From Bacteroidetes bacterium GWA2_40_15 (GTDB lineage Bacteria; Bacteroidota; Bacteroidia; Bacteroidales; VadinHA17), in NCBI GenBank assembly GCA_001768195.1, contig MENI01000053.1, positions 1-64,000 of the forward strand: a stretch of 64,000 nucleotides of DNA. The letters are read 5' to 3'. The notes beneath the pieces were generated by a model that made no database searches, was not told where the DNA came from, and saw only the letters and a program-made list of their open reading frames with translations. Shown here one piece after another: positions 56,193 through 64,000 of the stretch. Numbering within the stretch: the first letter of the stretch is position 1; each line of letters begins with the position of its first letter. The position numbers and the translations under genes were made by a program.

Positions 56193-56488
56193 ATCTTATT
56201 TATCAGGTTCAGAGTGTTCCCTCAATTTCTGATGCAAATTAGGTAAGGATCGTTTTCAGTCTGTAAGTATAAGAACTTAAACAATGTATGTATATCGTGT
56301 CATTTTTTAATCAGTCTTTAGCATTATACCCATCAGAAATCCAGGTATGGCACAATAATTATTAACTGTTTTGACCGCTATTTGAAGGGATTTTCATTCT
56401 CTGTTAAAAAAGGTTAAATATCATATTTTCAGGTATTAACTTTGACTGTTTTATTATATTGCGAGGTCAAAAAACCGGTGAGACAAAA
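56193..56488. other. Gene-free divergent region before the dipeptidase
   Basis: About 295 AT-rich bases. TTTGAC at 56441 and TATATTG at 56455 resemble promoter boxes but are too close together. No hairpin or repeat seen. Confidence 0.5.
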
Positions 56489-57706
56489 ATGCGGTTACTA
56501 TATGTTTTAGTATTATTATTTTGGGTGCTGGTATCAGGTTGTGGCAACAGTGAAGAGCAACTTGTCAGACGTGCAGATAAGATTCATAAAACTATCCTTA
56601 CTGTTGATACACATTGCGACACTCCTATGGATTTCGAAGATCCTGCATTTGATATGGGAGTAAGACATGAGAACGGATGTGTTGACTTCCCGAAAATGAT
56701 TGAAGGAGGGCTTGATGCTGAATTTTTTGCAGTATTCACAGGCCAGGGTCCCAGAAACGACTCTGCATTTAAAAAGGTGCAAAGTGATGCTTTGTTTATC
56801 TTAAATGCAATTCATAATAATGTAGAAAAGAACGCATCTGTGGCTGAGATAGCTCTTACTGCAGATGACGCATACAGGCTTAAGAAAAGCGGTAAGCTTG
56901 CCGCCTTCATTGGTATTGAGAACGGATATCCCATAGGGCTGGATATATCAAAGGTCAGACAGTTTTATGATCTGGGAGCCAGATATATAACCCTTTGTCA
57001 TACACGGAATAACGATATTTGTGATTCCTCAAACGATCCTGCAGGGCCTGAGAGCAATGGCCTCTCTGATTTTGGAAAAAAGGTTGTAAGTGAAATGAAC
57101 AGCATAGGGATGATGGTTGATGTTTCACATCTTTCAGACAAATCATTTTATGATGTTCTGAGTGTCTCCGGTGCTCCGGTTATTGCATCTCATTCATCCA
57201 CCAGGGCACTATGCTGTAATCCCAGGAATCTTAGTGACAACATGCTGCTTGCACTTAAGGAAAACGGAGGTGTTATTCAGATTTGTATTTTAAGCGCATA
57301 CCTGAAAACAATAGAACCTAATCCTGATATGGAGCTTAAGCTTAAGGAACTTGGAAGTAAATATGGCAGCTACGATACTATATCAAGCGAGATCAGGAAA
57401 AATCAGATGAGAGGAGAATACAGGGAAATAAGAATAAGATATGAAAAACTGGCAACTGTAAGCGATATTGTTGATCACATCGATCATGTTGTGCAGGTAA
57501 TAGGAATTGATTATGTAGGTATAGGAACTGATTTCGATGGTGGTGGAGGCGTTGAGGGATGCAGGAACGCTTCTGAGATGAAAAATATCACAATTGAGCT
57601 GTTAAGGAGAGGATATTCGAAAAGAGAGATAGAGAAAGTATGGAGCGGTAACATTATGAGAGTGTTAAGGCAGGTAGAAGAGATTGCAGAAAAGAGTCAG
57701 AGTTAA
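56489..57706 (+). CDS. Membrane dipeptidase (M19), lipoprotein
   Basis: 405 residues from ATG 56489; an upstream TTG would break the signal. Lipobox VSGC with Cys near residue 18. Zinc ligands HCD (VDTHCDTPMDF), the bridging Glu (GIENGYPIG), His (ASHSSTRALC) and the GIGTDFDGGGG segment match renal-dipeptidase-type enzymes, which cut dipeptides and some beta-lactams. Should sit on the periplasmic or outer face. Ends in a good terminator. Confidence 0.92.
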   Translation: MRLLYVLVLLFWVLVSGCGNSEEQLVRRADKIHKTILTVDTHCDTPMDFEDPAFDMGVRHENGCVDFPKMIEGGLDAEFFAVFTGQGPRNDSAFKKVQSDALFILNAIHNNVEKNASVAEIALTADDAYRLKKSGKLAAFIGIENGYPIGLDISKVRQFYDLGARYITLCHTRNNDICDSSNDPAGPESNGLSDFGKKVVSEMNSIGMMVDVSHLSDKSFYDVLSVSGAPVIASHSSTRALCCNPRNLSDNMLLALKENGGVIQICILSAYLKTIEPNPDMELKLKELGSKYGSYDTISSEIRKNQMRGEYREIRIRYEKLATVSDIVDHIDHVVQVIGIDYVGIGTDFDGGGGVEGCRNASEMKNITIELLRRGYSKREIEKVWSGNIMRVLRQVEEIAEKSQS

Positions 57707-57738
57707 TATTTTTTTAGTCAGATCCAATTTTACGTATG

Positions 57739-57768
57739 GGGATGCTTGAATAAAGTATCCCTTTTTTT
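57739..57768 (+). terminator. Terminator of the dipeptidase gene
   Basis: Nine-base-pair stem GGGATGCTT (57739-57747) / AAGTATCCC (57753-57761), with one G-T pair and a five-base loop, followed by seven T. Confidence 0.88.
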
Positions 57769-57774
57769 ATGAGG

Positions 57775-58848
57775 TCAACTCTTCACCCTTGAAAACCTTA
57801 AAGTACTTAGCATCCAGTCGGGTAGAGATTTATTGGGATCTCTTTTCCTCAGGTTGAGATATAATCCCAGTTTCTTTAATAATGGTATTTTATGCGTCTC
57901 TACGAACTCGATAAGAGTACCGTCAGGATCTTCAATATACGAGAAATGGCCGGCTGCTTCTCCCATGTCGAAGCTGTTGCCTTCATGACTCTTCTTACTG
58001 TCGACGGTAAACGGGAATCCTTTTGATTCACAAAAATTCTTAAGTTCATCCATTCCTCTCATATCATAGCATAAATGTATGAATCCGGGGTCGCCCCAGA
58101 ATCTGTTCTCATATGTTTTCTTACCCGGCTTACCTGTACTGATAAGTTCTATTTCGCTGTTTCCTAGTACCTTACTAAAGGGACCTGCAAATGGGATTGA
58201 CCTCCTTAGCAATACCCTCCGGCATTGTGACTCACCCCCGGCTAAAGCTGCCAGGTCAGGGAAGATACCGGTGGTATCGTACACAACATCATCATAACCA
58301 AGTATATCTGAGTAGACTGATTTTGATTTTTCTATATCTGATACTCCGATTACAGCTCCGTAGGAACCACCGGTCATCTTTTTCTCATTCCGGAACCAGT
58401 CGGTCGCTTCCACAATCTGGAAAAGATTTCCGTAGAGATCTTTCATGAAGAAAGTCATTTTCCCTGAAGGATCTTTTAATGTCGCTGCCGGAACTGAAAG
58501 ACCTTTATCTCCGAATGAGGACAGTGTCTTCTGAATATCAATTGTCTTCATTTTGCATGCAAGTATGCCAAGGTCGCCTATCTGTACAGGTTCTTTTTTT
58601 GTTACCGGGTCTCTTCCTTTATACTGCCATATCTCAAATCCACCTCCGCTCTGAAGGTTGAGGGCAAGAACGGCATGTCTTCGCCGTGATTCTCCTCCTG
58701 TATAAGGAAGCATAAGCTTAGCTTCAGCTTCCTCTTCAAATACCCTGCAATCCATACCGAACTGATTTATATACCAATCCCAGGCTTCCTCAAGATTCAC
58801 CACTCCGATTCCCATTTGTTGAATGCCACTGATTACATACCCTTTCAT
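57775..58848 (-). CDS. Double-domain VOC (glyoxalase/dioxygenase fold) protein
   Basis: 357 residues with two VOC modules: one from IQQMGIGVVNLEEAWDWYI (about 8-140), the other from GAVIGVSDIEKSKSVYSDILGYD (about 164-320). Metal-binding candidates are the His in GFIHLCYDM and the Glu in TLIEFVETHK. Members act on small ketones, aromatics or antibiotics; the substrate here is unknown. C-terminal tail basic. ATG at 58848, next to repeats. Confidence 0.82.
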   Translation of the reverse strand: MKGYVISGIQQMGIGVVNLEEAWDWYINQFGMDCRVFEEEAEAKLMLPYTGGESRRRHAVLALNLQSGGGFEIWQYKGRDPVTKKEPVQIGDLGILACKMKTIDIQKTLSSFGDKGLSVPAATLKDPSGKMTFFMKDLYGNLFQIVEATDWFRNEKKMTGGSYGAVIGVSDIEKSKSVYSDILGYDDVVYDTTGIFPDLAALAGGESQCRRVLLRRSIPFAGPFSKVLGNSEIELISTGKPGKKTYENRFWGDPGFIHLCYDMRGMDELKNFCESKGFPFTVDSKKSHEGNSFDMGEAAGHFSYIEDPDGTLIEFVETHKIPLLKKLGLYLNLRKRDPNKSLPDWMLSTLRFSRVKS

Positions 58849-58882
58849 ATAAATAGAGATAATTTGGTTTACATTATTAATT

Positions 58883-59005
58883 AGTGCCTAAAGTGCCTAA
58901 AGTGCCTAAAGTGCCTGGAGTACTTTATTGTTCTATTTAATATCATTAATATCATTTTGCACATTGTCATTAAGTACTTTAGGCACTCCGGACTTCAGGC
59001 ACTCC
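58883..59005. repeat. AGTGCCTAA tandem and inverted repeats
   Basis: Three exact nine-base copies AGTGCCTAA at 58883-58909 plus a variant AGTGCCTGG at 58910-58918. After 55 unrelated AT-rich bases the inverted form TTAGGCACT (58979-58987) and CAGGCACTCC (58996-59005) follow. The arms can pair into a large stem. Between the VOC and SDR genes, which read in the same direction. Confidence 0.8.
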
Positions 59006-59012
59006 GAACTTT

Positions 59013-59819
59013 TTATGTCGACTTTATTTTATCTGCAATCCTGAAGAAGAGCCATGGCAGGTACCTCCTGATATGGAGCATCATAAGTTCGCTACTGCCA
59101 ACGAGTATCTCTCTTTTGTTCCTTCTGATACCTCTCATAATAATCTCAGCAGCTTTTTCAGCCGTGATACCTTTCGCCTGACCATCATCGAGTTTCCCAT
59201 GTTCTTTTCCCTCGGAGTTAAGCGCATGAATTGAGATCGCTGTCCTTACCCTTCCGGGAATTATGACAGATGATCTGATGTTATTTGCTTTATTCTCGAG
59301 GTAGAGAGTTTCGAAAAACCCATGTAAAGCCTGCTTTGATGCCGAGTATGCTGATCTTAGCGGAAATCCGAATCTGCCTGAGATACTGCTTGTTGCAAGT
59401 ATATGCCCTGCCTTCTGATTTATCATATAAGGGAGCACAGCCTTGGTCAGCGCAATTGTTCCGAAATAGTTGATTTCAAAGATCTTGCGGTCGAGCCATA
59501 TTGGTGTTTCGTCAATTCTTGCCCTCTGGCTTATTCCTCCTATATTGATAAGATAATCGATCCTTCCAAAATTATCAATCTGCTGATTTACCAGGCTCAC
59601 GATACCGGATGTATCCGAAAGATCAAATGGTACACAGTGAATATCACCGTTAAGTCCGTTACATTCTCTCTTTACTCTTTCCAATCCATCAGGATCGTTG
59701 GAAGATACAATTACAACTGCTCCATTTATGGCAAATCTCTTCACAAGCGCTTCCCCTATACCTGAAGAGCCTCCTGTGATCCACACTATTTTACCGCTAA
59801 ATAATTTATCCTCAGTCAT
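59013..59819 (-). CDS. Short-chain dehydrogenase/reductase
   Basis: 268 residues from ATG 59819, seven residues before which another ATG occurs. Cofactor motif TGGSSGIG near residue 15, catalytic Ser in SSISGRFGF and YSASK active-site pair. Classical SDR. The C-terminal IRRYLPWLFFRIADK looks like a membrane anchor, as in many SDRs that act on lipids. Start overlaps the acyltransferase stop by eight bases, so they probably work in one lipid pathway. Confidence 0.88.
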   Translation of the reverse strand: MTEDKLFSGKIVWITGGSSGIGEALVKRFAINGAVVIVSSNDPDGLERVKRECNGLNGDIHCVPFDLSDTSGIVSLVNQQIDNFGRIDYLINIGGISQRARIDETPIWLDRKIFEINYFGTIALTKAVLPYMINQKAGHILATSSISGRFGFPLRSAYSASKQALHGFFETLYLENKANNIRSSVIIPGRVRTAISIHALNSEGKEHGKLDDGQAKGITAEKAAEIIMRGIRRNKREILVGSSELMMLHIRRYLPWLFFRIADKIKST

Positions 59820-61149
59820 TATAAAGTCCTGAAACATTATTAACCAGATCCCTATGCTCCTTTACAAGGATATCGAATTCCGGGTCCTTATTAGCTTTAT
59901 ATTTTCTAATTCTGAATCCTCCCATGATCCTCTTGTATAGAAGGTAATAATTCCAGGCAAACAGTCCCGACAGGGGTAGTGAAAGGAAGAAAATAGCGCC
60001 TGTCCACCATGATGAGAAAAGGATAATTGAGAGTACCAGAAAGAGCGGAAAAAGTAAGATCGCAAGGATAAGCGATAGTGCATATCTCACTGATGATACG
60101 AACTGAGGATCTTTTATATTTCTGGTTTGCCAGACAGGCAATCCCAGGAAGATCATATTGAAAATATTTCCAAAAAGGAAGAGAGGGAAAGTAATAGTTA
60201 ATAAAACCATTCCGGACATCAACCAAACGAGAGGATGTTTTTTCTTTTCAAGCAGCCTGTAGTTGGTATTTAGTTTTTTAACTTTCTCCTTAACACTGAG
60301 GCTTAATGAGCATAGTTTATGAAAGAGCTGGTTGTCGGTTGTTTTAAGCTGATTAAGCTTATCAATAAGTGCCCTGTCTCTGGATATTTTAGGAACTTTA
60401 ATATCATCGCTGTGTTTTCCGTTAATTATGCTTCTTAATTCATCGATAGCCTCATAATCCTCTTCTGTATCAATATTCACCATCAGCCCTTTTATCTCAT
60501 TGTAAATCCTGTTTCTCAATTCATTGAGTGCTCTTTCAGGACTTGCAGCATAAAGCTGATGATATTCTGACACTTCAATGGGTTTGCCATAAACCACTGT
60601 CAGAACCTGCCTGTACCTTCTGTAGTTGGAATATTCAATTCCGATAGGAATGATTTTGATTTTAAGAGTGTTCCCTGTTGCCTCGTCGGATTGAAAAGCA
60701 ACCCTGCAGATTCCCTTTTTTAACTGACGCAGCCTTCTGAAGCCTTCATGGTTGCCTTCCGGGAGGATCACCAGACCATTCTTATGTTTTATAACATCAA
60801 TTGTCTTTGTAAATATCTCATCATTGCCCTTCAGGCTGCTGAATCCATCCCTCATCCTGTATACCGGCAATATTTTAAGAAAATAGAGAATTGATGCAAT
60901 CATATTCTTCCTGAAGATATCAGCTCTTGCAAGAAAAACATTATGCCCTTCGTTGGTAAACAGTACAGCCAGGGCATCCATCAGGGCATTCTGATGGTTC
61001 GGGGCAAAAATGATGTGATGGTCGGGATTTAAGTTTTCCTGACCTATCACTATTACTTTTCTGTAAAAAACATTATTGTGCCAAAGCCCTGCAACGAACT
61101 TGAGGAGAGCATATCCGGCAGAGTACTTTTCAATATTTTCCTTCCCCAT
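59812..61149 (-). CDS. Lysophosphatidic-acid-type acyltransferase (PlsC family)
   Basis: 445 residues. The acyltransferase motif NHQNALMD at 51-58 and LPEGNHEGFRRL near 136 are clear. Roughly 200 residues follow that include a helical segment and three to four membrane helices (about 310-420), more than the usual 250-residue PlsC, so this is the long form seen in Bacteroidota. Transfers an acyl chain to a glycerol-phosphate lipid or related. Translationally coupled to the SDR gene. Confidence 0.88.
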   Translation of the reverse strand: MGKENIEKYSAGYALLKFVAGLWHNNVFYRKVIVIGQENLNPDHHIIFAPNHQNALMDALAVLFTNEGHNVFLARADIFRKNMIASILYFLKILPVYRMRDGFSSLKGNDEIFTKTIDVIKHKNGLVILPEGNHEGFRRLRQLKKGICRVAFQSDEATGNTLKIKIIPIGIEYSNYRRYRQVLTVVYGKPIEVSEYHQLYAASPERALNELRNRIYNEIKGLMVNIDTEEDYEAIDELRSIINGKHSDDIKVPKISRDRALIDKLNQLKTTDNQLFHKLCSLSLSVKEKVKKLNTNYRLLEKKKHPLVWLMSGMVLLTITFPLFLFGNIFNMIFLGLPVWQTRNIKDPQFVSSVRYALSLILAILLFPLFLVLSIILFSSWWTGAIFFLSLPLSGLFAWNYYLLYKRIMGGFRIRKYKANKDPEFDILVKEHRDLVNNVSGLYND

Positions 61150-61281
61150 TTAACAAAAATCTAACCCTTTAAACCTGGTTCAACCTGGTATGAGTGCAAG
61201 TTAAAAAAAATGAGATTTTTTAGCTGAATTTGAGAATAGTTTAATTGGATTATACTCAATAATAAGTCTTTATACTACCTG

Positions 61282-61677
61282 TCAGCCGGTATCCTTACCG
61301 TCTTTGAGTCTATCGATTAGCCTTCTCTCTTTTTTTGTCGGGCGTCCGGTACCTTTTTCCCTGTAGAATGTTCCGCTGGTATGCCGGAAATCAAGTTTAA
61401 GCTTTTCTTCTTCAGGAGTAATATTTTCAATGAACTGTTGGACCAGTTTGGCAGAGACTCTGTTTTCAATAGGTTCAATAATCCTGTATGTAAAGTTTAC
61501 CGGAGGTTTTCTGACAGTAATTATCTCATTTTGAGTGATTGTCCTTGAAGGTTTCACCTGGACATTGCCAATAAGTATTCTGCCCTTACGGCATTCTTCC
61601 GATGCAATACTTCTGGTTTTGTATATTCTTACAGACCAGAGATATTTGTCAATCCGGATTGATTTATCTTCTGACAT
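61282..61677 (-). CDS. Hsp15-like S4-domain RNA-binding protein
   Basis: 131 residues. S4 RNA-binding fold at the N-terminus (IRIDKYLWSVRIYKTRSIASEECRKGRI...VKPSRTI) and a basic C-terminal tail (TKKERRLIDRL). Hsp15 rescues stalled large subunits that still hold peptidyl-tRNA, in line with its neighbour pth, ten bases upstream. Confidence 0.9.
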   Translation of the reverse strand: MSEDKSIRIDKYLWSVRIYKTRSIASEECRKGRILIGNVQVKPSRTITQNEIITVRKPPVNFTYRIIEPIENRVSAKLVQQFIENITPEEEKLKLDFRHTSGTFYREKGTGRPTKKERRLIDRLKDGKDTG

Positions 61678-61687
61678 ATGAAAAAAT

Positions 61688-62305
61688 TTACAGGCTCTTA
61701 CCCTCAGGAGGATCCTTTTTTTCGGCCACGGGCTTAATTTTCCCCTCCTTATTAAAAGCAGTCATTGTCAGATCAAGTCCGGCAAAAGTAAATGATTTGA
61801 TCATTTCTATTGCAATAGGTATTCTCTCCTCAATCACTTTTCTTTCCTCGTTATCCCATTTTCCCAGAACAAAGTCGATCTGTGATCCTGTGCGATAGCT
61901 GTTTCCTATTCCGAATCTTATTCTCGGATAATCATGGGTACCAAGAATTGAGGTTATATGCAACAGGCCATTATGTCCTCCGTCACTCCCTTTGGGTCTC
62001 ATTCTGATACTTCCCAGCGGCAAGGCGATATCGTCAACTACAACAAGTGTATTTTCAAGCTGGATATTTTCCTTTTTCATCCAGTAGCTTACAGCATTAC
62101 CGCTTAGGTTCATAAAGGTTGACGGTTTCAACAGGATGAGTTCACGGCCTTTGTATTTTAAATGGCATATAGCTCCGTAACGCTTATCTGTAAAAGAAAT
62201 ATTGGATGCCACAGCCATGGCATCCAATATTTTAAATCCTATATTATGTCGGGTCTCTTTGTACCCTTCACCTATATTTCCCAGGCCGGCTATAAGATAT
62301 TTCAT
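61688..62305 (-). CDS. pth: Peptidyl-tRNA hydrolase
   Basis: 205 residues. Frees tRNA from aborted peptides. Catalytic His 20 in ETRHNIGF, Asn in FMNLSGNAV, and Asp in [11 protein letters not shown] match Pth. The C-terminal 20 residues ([14 protein letters not shown]) form a charged tail. Between rplY and the S4-domain gene. Confidence 0.95.
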   Translation of the reverse strand: MKYLIAGLGNIGEGYKETRHNIGFKILDAMAVASNISFTDKRYGAICHLKYKGRELILLKPSTFMNLSGNAVSYWMKKENIQLENTLVVVDDIALPLGSIRMRPKGSDGGHNGLLHITSILGTHDYPRIRFGIGNSYRTGSQIDFVLGKWDNEERKVIEERIPIAIEMIKSFTFAGLDLTMTAFNKEGKIKPVAEKKDPPEGKSL

Positions 62306-62340
62306 CGAGCCTGAATATAATTTAAGAAGTCAATGTAACT

Positions 62341-62988
62341 CTATTCAGCAGCAGGAGCTTCAGGAGGTGCAGCGGCTGCATGTGCAGCTGCATTTGTAGC
62401 TTCTGTGGCAGCTTCGGCAGCAAGCTCTTCTTCACTCTTCGCAGCAACCCTTGAAGTTGCGATTGTAAGAACCATTGATTTCTTCATGTCAAGAAATTCA
62501 ATCTTATCCATTGCAAGGTCCATTACTTTCACTCCTTCGTGAATTTTGAGGTCCGTTATATCAACAGGAATGAATTCCGGAAAGTCCTTCGGAAGTCCTT
62601 TGACTTTCAGGGTTCTTCTCTTGATGCTCAGTTTACCGCCTGCAATAACCCCGACTGAGTCGCCATGTACTTTAACAGGGACCGATATTGTTACAGGTTT
62701 ATCATCGAATACCTCTACAAAATCTACGTGAAGGATTTTGTCACTTACCGGATGGAACTGAATATCCTTGAGAACAGCTTTATATTGTTTATTTTCCAGA
62801 TTCAGATCTACAAGATGGGCTTCGTGAGTGTAAACCAAGTTCTTGAATGAAAGTTCAGGGGCATGGAAATGAATATTTTCTTCTTTTCCATAAATAACAC
62901 ATGGTACGCTTCCTGCTTTTCTGATCTCTTTTGAGCTTTTTTTACCAAGTTCTGTTCTGAATGATCCTTTGATCTCTATTGTCTTCAT
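62341..62988 (-). CDS. rplY: 50S ribosomal protein L25/Ctc
   Basis: 215 residues from ATG 62988 (MKTIEIKGSFRTELGKKSSK); an earlier ATG would add 12 residues unlike homologues. L25-like 5S-rRNA-binding domain, then the beta-rich CTC domain, then an Ala/Glu-rich tail. Part of a prs-rplY-pth-hsp15 unit common in this phylum. Confidence 0.95.
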   Translation of the reverse strand: MKTIEIKGSFRTELGKKSSKEIRKAGSVPCVIYGKEENIHFHAPELSFKNLVYTHEAHLVDLNLENKQYKAVLKDIQFHPVSDKILHVDFVEVFDDKPVTISVPVKVHGDSVGVIAGGKLSIKRRTLKVKGLPKDFPEFIPVDITDLKIHEGVKVMDLAMDKIEFLDMKKSMVLTIATSRVAAKSEEELAAEAATEATNAAAHAAAAPPEAPAAE

Positions 62989-63088
62989 TTGTCTGAAAGT
63001 TATTGTGCTACTAAAAGTTATCACTTTGATAACTTTCCATTACACGTTTGATATTAATTTTTTGGCTTGCAAATATATGACAAAGGAA

Positions 63089-64000
63089 TCAGAATACAAA
63101 ATTAGTTGAAATCGACTGATTGGTGTTGACTGCTTCAATTGTTAACGCAAATATTTCGGCTATAGAAAGCACTTTTATTTTTGGTGAATTTATTATTACC
63201 GGAACTGAATCGGAAACTACCAGTTCCTCTATTGCAGAGTTATTAATTCTTTCCACTGCATTCCCTGAAAGAATGGGATGTGTTGCAACAGCCCTGATAC
63301 TGGTTGCCCCTCTTTCTTTCATCATTTCTGCAGCCAGTACTAGTGTGCCGGCAGTGTCAACCATATCATCTATGATAACTACATTTCTTCCCTCAACCTC
63401 ACCAATAACAGACATCTCTTCAACAACATTCGGCTTCTTACGAAGCTTATAACACAAAACTATTTCTGATTGCAGGTGTCTCGAATATGCATTGGCCCTC
63501 TTTGAGCCTCCCATATCGGGAGCAGATACCGTAAGGTTTGGAAGTTTAAGATTTTCAATGTAAGGAGCAAACATTGCCGACCCGAAAAGGTGGTCAACGG
63601 GAACATTAAAGAAACCCTGTATCTGGTCGGCATGAAGATCCATAGTAATTACCCTGTCGACTCCTGCGGTGCCGAGGAGGTCGGCCGATAATTTTGATCC
63701 TATCGATACTCTGGGCCTGTCTTTTCTGTCCTGTCTGGCAAAACCATAATAAGGGATGACAGCTATAACTTTATACGCTGATGCTCTTTTGGCAGCATCG
63801 ATCATAAGCAGAAGTTCGAAAAGGTTCTCAGCCGGTGGATTGGTTGATTGCACAATAAAAACCATGCAGCCTCTGACTGACTCATCAAAACATGGCTGAA
63901 TTTCGCCGTCACTGAACTCTGTTACTGAGCTTTTACCCAGTTCAATTCCCAGTTTGTCTGCAATCATTTGAGCCAGATGCTGAGAAGACCGGCAGGCAAA
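63089..64000 (-). CDS. prs: Ribose-phosphate pyrophosphokinase (5' end outside window)
   Basis: Makes PRPP from ribose-5-phosphate and ATP. 303 residues are visible; the frame runs to base 64000 without a start that fits homologues, so the first few codons lie beyond the window and the internal ATG at 63967 is not the start. RQDRKDRPRVSIG (flexible loop), VDLHADQIQGFF-type VITMDLHADQIQGF and the PRPP loop VVIIDDMVDTAGTL are present. Confidence 0.96.
   Translation of the reverse strand, partial: FACRSSQHLAQMIADKLGIELGKSSVTEFSDGEIQPCFDESVRGCMVFIVQSTNPPAENLFELLLMIDAAKRASAYKVIAVIPYYGFARQDRKDRPRVSIGSKLSADLLGTAGVDRVITMDLHADQIQGFFNVPVDHLFGSAMFAPYIENLKLPNLTVSAPDMGGSKRANAYSRHLQSEIVLCYKLRKKPNVVEEMSVIGEVEGRNVVIIDDMVDTAGTLVLAAEMMKERGATSIRAVATHPILSGNAVERINNSAIEELVVSDSVPVIINSPKIKVLSIAEIFALTIEAVNTNQSISTNFVF

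Noticed and set aside
63089-64000. Truncated prs pseudogene
   Set aside because: The frame stays open and matches the family up to the last base; the missing start is caused by the window edge.

Overview
The window is chromosomal DNA of a member of the Bacteroidota, most likely class Bacteroidia; family and genus cannot be fixed from sequence alone. The evidence is: promoters of the Bacteroidota type (TTTG, 19-21 bases, TAnnTTTG) in front of several genes; a str-S10-spc-alpha ribosomal cluster with no tuf between fusA and rpsJ; zinc-free S14 and L36; gldE and gldD; a secreted peptidase with a type IX secretion C-terminal domain; and a second EF-G with a degraded GTPase centre. No prophage, transposase, CRISPR array, tRNA or rRNA was seen. 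Most of the window is core genome, so novelty sits mainly in intergenic and regulatory DNA.

Layout. 1-2060: an F420-type NADP oxidoreductase and a membrane 4Fe-4S protein, the latter ending in a two-way terminator. 2082-4238 (minus): EF-G2-like translation factor. 4579-22620 (plus): one promoter, about 32 genes from rpsL to rplQ including fusA, secY, map, infA and rpoA, closed by a strong terminator. Three places in this cluster deserve attention: a 120-base spacer between rplF and rplR with competing hairpins, a palindromic repeat between rpsK and rpsD, and the small rpmJ. 22659-23936: enolase. 23941-24010: two perfect palindromes. About 24103-24640: a noncoding locus with its own promoter, many hairpins and a terminator, which I cannot assign to a known RNA and consider the best candidate for something undescribed.

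24727-32267: UbiD-family decarboxylase, a SpoIIE-type phosphatase convergent with a hybrid histidine kinase whose ATP-binding domain looks degraded, two secreted proteins of unknown function, a DUF4870-like membrane protein and PPK2. 32470-35399: hisS and hutH. 35347-36818 (minus): ECF sigma factor, membrane protein, small periplasmic protein. 36953-41526 (plus): YchF, a type IX-exported carboxypeptidase and a PafA-like phosphatase with altered metal ligands. 41547-45447 (minus): ssb, gldE, gldD, phosphopantetheinyl transferase, heptaprenylglyceryl-phosphate-type synthase. 45781-49934 (plus): HU, a 29-residue basic protein, RNase G, DsbD-type reductase. 50018-53431 (minus): a second ECF sigma module with membrane, DUF4097-like and beta-barrel proteins. 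53465-56192 (minus): lnt and a phosphate transporter. 56489-57706: lipoprotein dipeptidase. 57775-64000 (minus): VOC protein, SDR, acyltransferase, Hsp15-like S4 protein, pth, rplY and the 3' part of prs.

Common themes are translation (ribosomal proteins, two EF-Gs, hisS, pth, rplY, YchF, RNase G), envelope biogenesis (lnt, gldD/E, acyltransferase, DsbD, secY) and envelope sensing (two ECF modules, hybrid kinase). Intergenic spaces carry several families of short palindromic or tandem repeats, one of which appears four times and in one place supplies the stop codons of two convergent genes.
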